Part shown: positions 42,358-47,174 of the stretch, in pieces
How positions within the stretch are numbered: position 1 is the stretch's first letter
How the letters are laid out: each line of letters starts with the position of its first letter
From: JBJXHG01 sp046160865
GTDB lineage: Bacteria; Planctomycetota; UBA1135; GCA-002686595
Reading direction: 5' to 3'
Length of the DNA stretch: 47,174 nt
Assembly: GCA_046160865.1 (NCBI GenBank)
Contig: JBJXHG010000154.1
Span: 1 to 47,174 of the forward strand
Translations under genes and position numbers: made by a program
Notes under the pieces: model-generated
Seen by the model: the letters and a program-made list of their open reading frames with translations, nothing else
What the model was told of the DNA's origin: nothing
The model's database searches: none

Positions 42358-42412
42358 AGCGGGCGCCGGCGTGAACCGGCGCCCGCTGATTCGATCCGGT
42401 GATTCGATCCGG
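42358..42412. terminator. Strong hairpin with adjacent 13-bp tandem repeat
   Basis: AGCGGGCGCCGG (42358-42369) and CCGGCGCCCGCT (42376-42387) form a perfect 12-pair stem with a CGTGAA loop. TGATTCGATCCGG follows twice in tandem (42387-42399, 42400-42412). It lies after the stop of the gene ending at 42441 and before the GT-C-like gene, so it probably separates the two leftward transcripts. Confidence 0.5.
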
Positions 42413-42440
42413 CGCGGACCCGTGTCCGCGCAGCGCGGCG

Positions 42441-43979
42441 TCAACGACAGAGCGACGTCAACAGGCCGTCGAGCTCGCGCAGCTCGGGCAAGCGTTCGTG
42501 CACGTACCGCTGCGCGCCGAGCTTGGCCGCGTGCTTGGCCATCGGATCGAAGATCGCGTGCGGGTCGGCGTCCTTGCGACCCTTCCATTCGGCGAGCTTC
42601 GACACCGTGCCGATCGTCAGCGCGCCGAGCGCCGCCAGCGCGACGTCGCGGGCCGAGAGCCGTCCAAAACGGCAGCCGAGCTCGTCGAGATTCTCCGCCT
42701 GCTCCTCGCCGACGGCGTCGATCAACGCGTCGCGCAAGAGCTCGGCGCTCTGCCAAGCGGGAAGGCGGTGCGCGAACGCGGCGCTGACGTGCTCGCCGAC
42801 CGCGCGCAGCTCCTCGCCGCGCGCCGTCTCGAGGTTCGGCAGCACGAGCTCCTCGAACAGCGGGTACTTCTTCATCTCGAGGAGGAGCCACGGGAAGCGC
42901 AGGCACTTGCGCACGTTCTGCGGCATCAGCCACGTCGCGAGGTTCACGTAGTACTGGCGGATGCGCGTGAGGTCTGGCGTGTCGGTGCCCGGAGGATTCT
43001 GGAGGCCGTCGCCCGCCGATTCGGATCCGTCGAGATTGACGTTGACGAAGTGGTGCCAAGTCGCGTCCGTCGCGACCCGCCCGACTTTCGCGCGCTGTCC
43101 GTCGTACGCGGCGATCGCGATGAACGAGCGCGGCACGATCGCGTCCTTGCCGGGGAAGCTGTCGCCGTGCGACATCGAGAGCGCGACCATCTCGGGCACG
43201 ACGCGTCCGCCCTTGCCCGTCGCGACGGGCCACTCGTCGAGCTGAGCGCCGCCGAGCTCGAACTTCGTGTCGAGGTGCGTCGGGATGCGGCACTCGCCTT
43301 CATGGGGGTGATCGGGGAACACCTCGATCGCTCCGAGCGGGCCGCCGTCGAGCAGCGGATGCGGATTGCCGATGCCGCCCGTCTTCGTGCGGTAGTTGAC
43401 GTACAGCCGTTGCGGATGGACGTCCGCCTGGTCGCCGAATCCGTAGACGCCGTCGTCGCCGGGCAAATTGGTCGACAAGCGTGACGTGTTGCCGACGTCG
43501 GGCGTATCGGCCTGCTTCCAGAAACGCATGCTGCGCACGCGCGGGATGTCGCGGCTCATCGCGGCGCCCAAGGACTCGTGGTCGCCCGTTGCGAACACGC
43601 CGCCGCCGTCCTGCATGAACTTGGCGATCGCGTCGATCTGCGGTTGCGGAAGCTGCCCGAAGCCCTCCGAGCCGATTCCGAACAAGAACACGACGTCGTA
43701 GCGCGACTTGGCTATGCCGTTCGTCGCATTGCTGAAGTCGAAGTTCTGGATGTCGGCGTTCAGGTCGGAGAACCGGTTCGCCTTCACGATCGTCGGCGTC
43801 ATGCCGTGGATCGTGCTCGCGGCGAGCGACTTCAAAAACTGCGTCAGGCCGAACCCGTTGGTGGTGTAGTCGAGCCCATCGGTGACGACGAGCACGCGCG
43901 GCGTGCACTCTTTCCAGAGGCCGTAGATCTTCGGCGGGTTGTACTCGAGCAGCAGCGAACGGAAATCGATCCGGTCCAT
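42441..43979 (-). CDS. Conserved-looking protein resembling the ThuA/GATase1-like fold, unknown function
   Basis: The ATG at 43979 has a strong Shine-Dalgarno GAGGAGA eight bases upstream, giving a 512-residue cytoplasmic protein; the frame open upstream to 44249 lacks any domain. The N-terminal about 240 residues alternate strands and helices like the flavodoxin-type fold of ThuA/glutamine-amidotransferase-like proteins: RVLVVTDGLDYTTNGFGLTQ, RYDVVFLFGIGSEG, IDAIAKFMQDGGGVFATGDH. The middle (about 200-300) carries many His and Asp (FPDHPHEGECRIPTHLDTKF; WHHFVNVNLDG). The C-terminal about 170 residues are helical. No Cys nucleophile at the expected elbow was seen, so it is not called an amidotransferase. 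Confidence 0.6.
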   Translation of the reverse strand: MDRIDFRSLLLEYNPPKIYGLWKECTPRVLVVTDGLDYTTNGFGLTQFLKSLAASTIHGMTPTIVKANRFSDLNADIQNFDFSNATNGIAKSRYDVVFLFGIGSEGFGQLPQPQIDAIAKFMQDGGGVFATGDHESLGAAMSRDIPRVRSMRFWKQADTPDVGNTSRLSTNLPGDDGVYGFGDQADVHPQRLYVNYRTKTGGIGNPHPLLDGGPLGAIEVFPDHPHEGECRIPTHLDTKFELGGAQLDEWPVATGKGGRVVPEMVALSMSHGDSFPGKDAIVPRSFIAIAAYDGQRAKVGRVATDATWHHFVNVNLDGSESAGDGLQNPPGTDTPDLTRIRQYYVNLATWLMPQNVRKCLRFPWLLLEMKKYPLFEELVLPNLETARGEELRAVGEHVSAAFAHRLPAWQSAELLRDALIDAVGEEQAENLDELGCRFGRLSARDVALAALGALTIGTVSKLAEWKGRKDADPHAIFDPMAKHAAKLGAQRYVHERLPELRELDGLLTSLCR

Positions 43980-43987
43980 GAGAGTGG

Positions 43988-43994
43988 TCTCCTC
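43988..43994 (-). promoter_or_regulatory. Ribosome-binding site fixing the start at 43979
   Basis: GAGGAGA on the minus strand, 8 bases before the ATG, decides against the longer upstream frame. Confidence 0.6.
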
Positions 43995-44300
43995 GGGATG
44001 GGGTTCTGCGCACCGCCGCGGGTGCGCGGGCGACCGCGCCGCAGGGCGCTGCGCGGCTCCAGTGACTCGACAGGGGCGCCGCGCGCGTGATCGCACGAGG
44101 CGCGATCCCCGCGTTTCACCAGCGCTGGCACGCGTGGTGGATGTCGGTCGGCACCCCGCTCTTCGCGCAGGCTGGGCGGTGCTCCACACGTTTCCGCGCT
44201 GCGATCCCGTGCTCACATCTGCCACAACAGTCAGATGCGACTGCGCCACTCGTTCGGACAGATGTTGTTCGATCCAAGCCGATCTCGTGGGTCAGCCGAC
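43995..44300. other. Gene-free stretch between divergent genes
   Basis: These 306 bases hold the leader of the ThuA-like gene and no convincing gene. Short open frames on both strands lack signal peptides or motifs. A sequence at about 44108 (CCCCGCGTTTCACCAGCGCT) loosely resembles the dispersed repeat in opposite orientation to copy d, so the span 44108-44333 could be another degraded inverted-repeat element. Confidence 0.35.
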
Positions 44301-44333
44301 CTCGCGACGGATCTGGTGAGAGATGCTGGCTAG
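44301..44333 (-). repeat. CCCGCATTTCTCACC repeat, copy d (minus orientation)
   Basis: Read on the minus strand: CTAGCCAGCATCTCTCACCA, then GATCCGTCGCGAG. The CTAG is shared with the left terminus of the element that follows. Confidence 0.6.
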
Positions 44334-44380
44334 TGTCCTGAGTTGGAAGTTCGCGCTCACCAAAGCCGAGTATCGGCGCA

Positions 44381-44454
44381 GCTCGCAAGGTGGGTAAGCC
44401 CCGGTGCGCAGCGCGCATCGAAGCGCGCCGGCGGCGCGCTTCGATGGGGATCCG
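44381..44454 (+). repeat. GGGTAAGC-hairpin-GATCC module, copy A
   Basis: Contains TGGGTAAGCCCCGG, a spacer, then stem TCGAAGCGCGCC / GGCGCGCTTCGA (44418-44429, 44433-44444; extendable to 14 pairs), TGGG and GATCC. About 90 percent identical to copy C at 29655-29734. Confidence 0.75.
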
Positions 44455-44488
44455 GAGCAGGCAACCCAGTGAGGTTTCCGAGCCCGAG

Positions 44489-44560
44489 CAATGGGTAAGC
44501 TCCGATCCGCCGCATAGCGGCGGAGCCGAAGCATGCAGCGCATGCTTCGGCAGGAGATCC
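44489..44560 (+). repeat. GGGTAAGC-hairpin-GATCC module, copy B
   Basis: Contains ATGGGTAAGCTCCG, an extra small stem CCGCCGC-ATA-GCGGCGG (44507-44523), the main stem GCCGAAGCATGC / GCATGCTTCGGC (44525-44536, 44540-44551), AGGA and GATCC. The stem sequence differs from copies A and C but remains fully paired. Confidence 0.7.
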
Positions 44561-44624
44561 GAGCGCCGGGGAGATCGGCCTTGGTGACCGCGAACTTCGA
44601 ACTCAGGACACTAGAATCCGACCC

Positions 44625-46769
44625 ATGACCAAAGCGCTGCGCACGCTCGTCGCGATCGCCGTGCTCGCGTGCGTCCTCGCGTATGCGTGGGCGCCGCTCT
44701 CTCGTTCGGGCTTCATCGCCGAGGACTTGGCGTTCTTGACGGTGCCCGATCGCGCGGACGCGCGCCCGCTCGTGCGCGCGTCGATCGAGCTCTCCGCGCG
44801 TGTGTGGATGCCGTCGAGTCCAGTCGACGCGCTACGACCACCGGCTTCCGGCGCGGAGACGTCGAGCGGCGTGCCCGCTGCCGGCGCCGTCGGATTCCGT
44901 CTCGAGAACGCGCTCTGGCTCTTGCTCGCCGGATGGGCGGTCGGGCGCACATTGCGTCGCGTGCTCGTGCCGTGGTGTGGAACCGAAGCGGCGCGCGCGG
45001 CCGCGGCGGCGGCACCGTTCCTGGTCGCCGTGCATCCATTGGCGGCGGTCGCGATCGCGCGTGTCGGCGCGCGCGGCGACCTGATGGCGCTCGCGTTCGG
45101 GGCGTGCGCGACGGCCGCGTTCCTCGTCGCTCGGCAGGACAAGAAGCCGCTGATGCTCGCGCTGGCAGGAGTGCTCACGTTGCTCGCGGCGTTGGCGTCG
45201 GACCTCGCGTGGTGGTTGCCGCTCCTGTTCGCCGGACTCGAGCACGCGGCCGCGCGCCGCCATCGGCCGCTCCTGCAGCGCACGCGCACCGCGCTCTCGA
45301 CGTGCGTCGCGTTCGCCGGAATCGTCGCGCTCGAATCGGTGCTGGCTTCGGTGGCACGCGGCGGCGCGCGAGCCGACTTCGACGCGCTGCTGCAGAGCGG
45401 GCCGTGGACGAGCGAGCTCGCGCGCGCGGTCGAGAAGTTCGGCTTGCTCATCTTGCCCGTGCCGCCCGAGCCGCTCGTGACGAGTCGCGTGCTCGCGTAC
45501 GGCGCCGCTGGAGCCGCCGCGCTCCTGTGCGTGCAACCGGCGTTGTCGGCTGCGCGCTCCGCACCGAAGCTTTGGGGTTGGATCCTCTTCTTGTGGATCG
45601 CGGCCGTGGGGCTGTACCTCGTGCCGGCGATCGGTACGACCGTGACGACCGCGACGTTCGTGCACGGAGAGCGCTTGGTCGCGGCGGCCGTGCTGCTCGC
45701 CGCAGGTTTTGCCGTGACGTCGACCGCGCTGCCCGGGCCGCGGCGGATCGTGCTGCCTGTTTTCATGGTGATCGCGCACGCGTACGCATCGCATTCCGCC
45801 GTGAGCGCGTGGCCCGACGCATCGATCGCGACCCTGGAGCTGCGCACCGACGTCGCGTGTGCTCGCGCCGCGACTCGTGCGGCCGACGTCTTGTTCGTCG
45901 ATCCGCCCACGCAAGTGCGGGGACTCCTCGTCGCTGGCCCGGTGTTCGAGGCGGATGGCGAGACGCGGAGTCGCGCTGAGGCGCGCGTGCATCCGATCAC
46001 GCCGCAAGCGCTGCGCGCGTGGATGTGTCAGCGCGAGCTGTGGGATTCCGGCGACGGCGCGGTCGCGCTGGTCCTGCCGAGCGCGACGAACGTCGGCTCG
46101 CCGATCACGCCGCGCCGGCAGATCGTGACACTCGCTCCGCCGGCAGTCGACGCGCCGCCTATCGTGTGGCGCTCGAAGCTGCGCTCCGACGGCCTCGACG
46201 TCGCGCCGCTCGCGCACCGCTACGTCCGCGCAACGGCGCCACCGCATGCGTCGACCGCGGAGGAACCGCGCCTCGCGTGGAAGACGCACGCGAGTGGGCA
46301 CGACGACGGATCGCTCGGTGGCGTGTGGCTGCAAGGCGAGCTCGGCCCCGTCGCCGTGTTCGATCTCGCGCGCTCGCTCGAATGGACGTGCGCCGAGCAG
46401 ATCCGGCGCGTGTCGCTCGAGAGCGGCTTCGCGCAAGTCGCTTCGGTGGAGATCCTCGCGCGCCCGCCGCTCGTGCGCGGCGATCCGGCGCCGGTCGTCG
46501 ACGGCAGCGCGTGGCGGTTCGAAATCGAGGCGCAGGATCTGCCGCGCCCCGTGCGTGGCGAGACGGTCTGGGTGCTCGATCTGCTCGAGCTCGCGACGTA
46601 CCGCGCGCAGCGCATCCGTGCCGAGACGCCGGAGCCGTCGCTCTCGTTCCCGGGTGCGGCGACGTGGGCGGACGAAGTGCAACGAGAGAGCGGCGGGCGA
46701 GTCGTGTGGGCACTCGAGCTCGTCAGCGGCGACACCGTGCTCGCGCGGGTCGAAGGGCGTGTGCCGTGA
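44625..46769 (+). CDS. Large polytopic membrane protein, GT-C-like
   Basis: The 714-residue protein has an N-terminal anchor helix (LRTLVAIAVLACVLAYAW), a luminal loop with GFIAEDLAFLTVPD, then about eight more helices up to residue about 385. The sequence HPLAAVAIARVGARGDLMAL resembles the HPxxxExVxxxxGRxDLL signature of GT-C/TMTC-type membrane glycosyltransferases, though the Glu is Val here. The C-terminal about 330 residues are soluble and probably periplasmic, beta-rich and unrecognised. No Shine-Dalgarno is visible: the gene begins 10 bases after the terminal repeat of a miniature element, so its own leader has been displaced or the start is uncertain. Confidence 0.65.
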   Translation: MTKALRTLVAIAVLACVLAYAWAPLSRSGFIAEDLAFLTVPDRADARPLVRASIELSARVWMPSSPVDALRPPASGAETSSGVPAAGAVGFRLENALWLLLAGWAVGRTLRRVLVPWCGTEAARAAAAAAPFLVAVHPLAAVAIARVGARGDLMALAFGACATAAFLVARQDKKPLMLALAGVLTLLAALASDLAWWLPLLFAGLEHAAARRHRPLLQRTRTALSTCVAFAGIVALESVLASVARGGARADFDALLQSGPWTSELARAVEKFGLLILPVPPEPLVTSRVLAYGAAGAAALLCVQPALSAARSAPKLWGWILFLWIAAVGLYLVPAIGTTVTTATFVHGERLVAAAVLLAAGFAVTSTALPGPRRIVLPVFMVIAHAYASHSAVSAWPDASIATLELRTDVACARAATRAADVLFVDPPTQVRGLLVAGPVFEADGETRSRAEARVHPITPQALRAWMCQRELWDSGDGAVALVLPSATNVGSPITPRRQIVTLAPPAVDAPPIVWRSKLRSDGLDVAPLAHRYVRATAPPHASTAEEPRLAWKTHASGHDDGSLGGVWLQGELGPVAVFDLARSLEWTCAEQIRRVSLESGFAQVASVEILARPPLVRGDPAPVVDGSAWRFEIEAQDLPRPVRGETVWVLDLLELATYRAQRIRAETPEPSLSFPGAATWADEVQRESGGRVVWALELVSGDTVLARVEGRVP

Positions 46770-46814
46770 GCACGCTTCCATCCGCGCGGTGCTGCGCATA
46801 AGGTCGGCGCAGCC

Positions 46815-47171
46815 ATGCCGACAGAGCCCTCCAAGCAGCTCGAGACTTTCCCGAATCCGCGTCCGGGACGCGATTACGAGATCCGCTTCGAGTGTCCCGA
46901 GTTCACGTGCTTGTGCCCGAAGACCGGTCAACCCGACTTCGCGACGATCCGCATCCGGTACACGCCGAGCGAGAAGTGCGTCGAGTTGAAGAGCTTGAAG
47001 CTCTACCTGTGGTCGTTCCGGGATGAAGGACACTTCCACGAAGCGGTGACGAATCGGATCCTGGACGACTTGGTGGCGTTGCTGGCGCCCCGAAAGATGG
47101 TCGTCGAAGGAGACTTTTGGGTGCGGGGCGGCATCCACACGGTCGTCGAGGTGCATCACCCGTCCGGGTGA
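46815..47171 (+). CDS. queF: NADPH-dependent 7-cyano-7-deazaguanine reductase QueF
   Basis: QueF reduces the nitrile of preQ0 to the aminomethyl group of preQ1 in queuosine biosynthesis, in the cytoplasm. The 118-residue unimodular form has the signature FECPEFTCLCPKTGQPDFAT, with the thioimide-forming Cys in the CPKTGQPD loop, then CVELKSLKLYLWSFRDEGHF, with the Glu-Ser/Leu-Lys NADPH motif, and HEAVTNRILDDL. It is complete (stop at 47169-47171). It starts 45 bases after the membrane protein gene; no other queuosine genes lie in the window. Confidence 0.93.
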   Translation: MPTEPSKQLETFPNPRPGRDYEIRFECPEFTCLCPKTGQPDFATIRIRYTPSEKCVELKSLKLYLWSFRDEGHFHEAVTNRILDDLVALLAPRKMVVEGDFWVRGGIHTVVEVHHPSG

Positions 47172-47174
47172 GGC

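Larger units (their letters stand above)
44330..44614. mobile_element. Miniature element with 38-bp terminal inverted repeats and TA/CTAG ends
   Basis: CTAGTGTCCTGAGTTGGAAG at the left and the complement of CTAGTGTCCTGAGTTCGAAG at the right extend as inverted repeats over 38 bases with three mismatches. TA next to GTGTCCTGAG at both ends would fit an IS630/Tc1-mariner-type element with TA duplication. There is no transposase. The interior holds two hairpin modules (A and B). Its right end is 10 bases before the ATG of the next gene. Confidence 0.75.

Noticed and set aside
40738..42402. Open frame of 554 codons on the plus strand opposite the AftB-like gene
   Set aside because: It is rich in Arg, Glu and Ala with no hydrophobic or domain pattern, while the minus-strand frame shows membrane helices and a GT-C loop.
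43995..44300. Possible small gene upstream of the ThuA-like gene on either strand
   Set aside because: Frames are short, without start signals or motifs, and a degraded repeat explains part of the sequence.
44832..47159. Open frame of 775 codons opposite the GT-C-like gene and queF
   Set aside because: It spans two real genes on the other strand and lacks any recognisable domain.

Overview
This window is 47 kb of G+C-rich (roughly two thirds by eye), densely coding, chromosome-like DNA from a Gram-negative, aerobically respiring bacterium. Evidence for this is the many lipobox signal peptides, a TolC-type outer-membrane factor, an A2-type cytochrome c oxidase cluster and several multihaem cytochromes. 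The gene style would fit Planctomycetota or a deltaproteobacterial/myxococcal lineage, but no rRNA or other phylogenetic marker is present, so the taxon is left open. No tRNA, rRNA, CRISPR array, prophage or origin was seen.

Layout. 1-6.9 kb (mostly +): mscL, a TPR lipoprotein, a convergent membrane protein, an NtrY-like sensor kinase translationally coupled to an NAD-dependent epimerase, and a three-domain parvulin PPIase. 6.9-16.5 kb: a small lipoprotein, a galactokinase-family GHMP kinase with an altered sugar-binding motif, a large Pro-rich/aromatic TPR protein, a secreted protein plus HEAT-repeat lipoprotein pair, a leucine-dehydrogenase-type enzyme coupled to a DUF3108-like protein carrying an extra CxxC/CxxC knuckle, and YgfZ. 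16.7-25.0 kb: a nine-gene respiratory operon (dihaem cytochrome c lipoprotein, coxB, coxA, ctaA, ctaB, coxC, coxD, sco, DUF420/ctaM-like) that encodes both the oxidase and its haem A and CuA assembly factors. 25.2-32.3 kb: an OmpR-type two-component pair, then a MauG-type dihaem peroxidase facing a pentahaem cytochrome. 32.9-40.1 kb (-): a Cus-type copper/silver efflux operon (Cys-rich secreted protein, outer-membrane factor, membrane-fusion protein, RND pump). 40.2-47.2 kb: a PnbB/DUF4863-like cupin, two GT-C-like membrane proteins, a protein resembling the ThuA/glutamine-amidotransferase fold, and queF.

The copper theme links the middle of the window: the oxidase and its Sco chaperone use copper, and the Cus operon removes it. 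Very tight GTGA or ATGA stop/start overlaps recur at gene junctions and indicate translational coupling.

The four longest gene-free stretches are not empty. They hold remnants and small non-autonomous elements: a 95-bp direct repeat present twice, a roughly 33-bp repeat ending in CTAG with five recognisable copies (two forming an inverted pair), two different terminal-inverted-repeat miniature elements that share an internal covarying hairpin module, a fragment of a cusA-like gene, and a frameshifted ISL3-family transposase. These repeats, a perfect 28-bp palindrome, and cysteine-rich insertions in two proteins are the least explained parts of the window.
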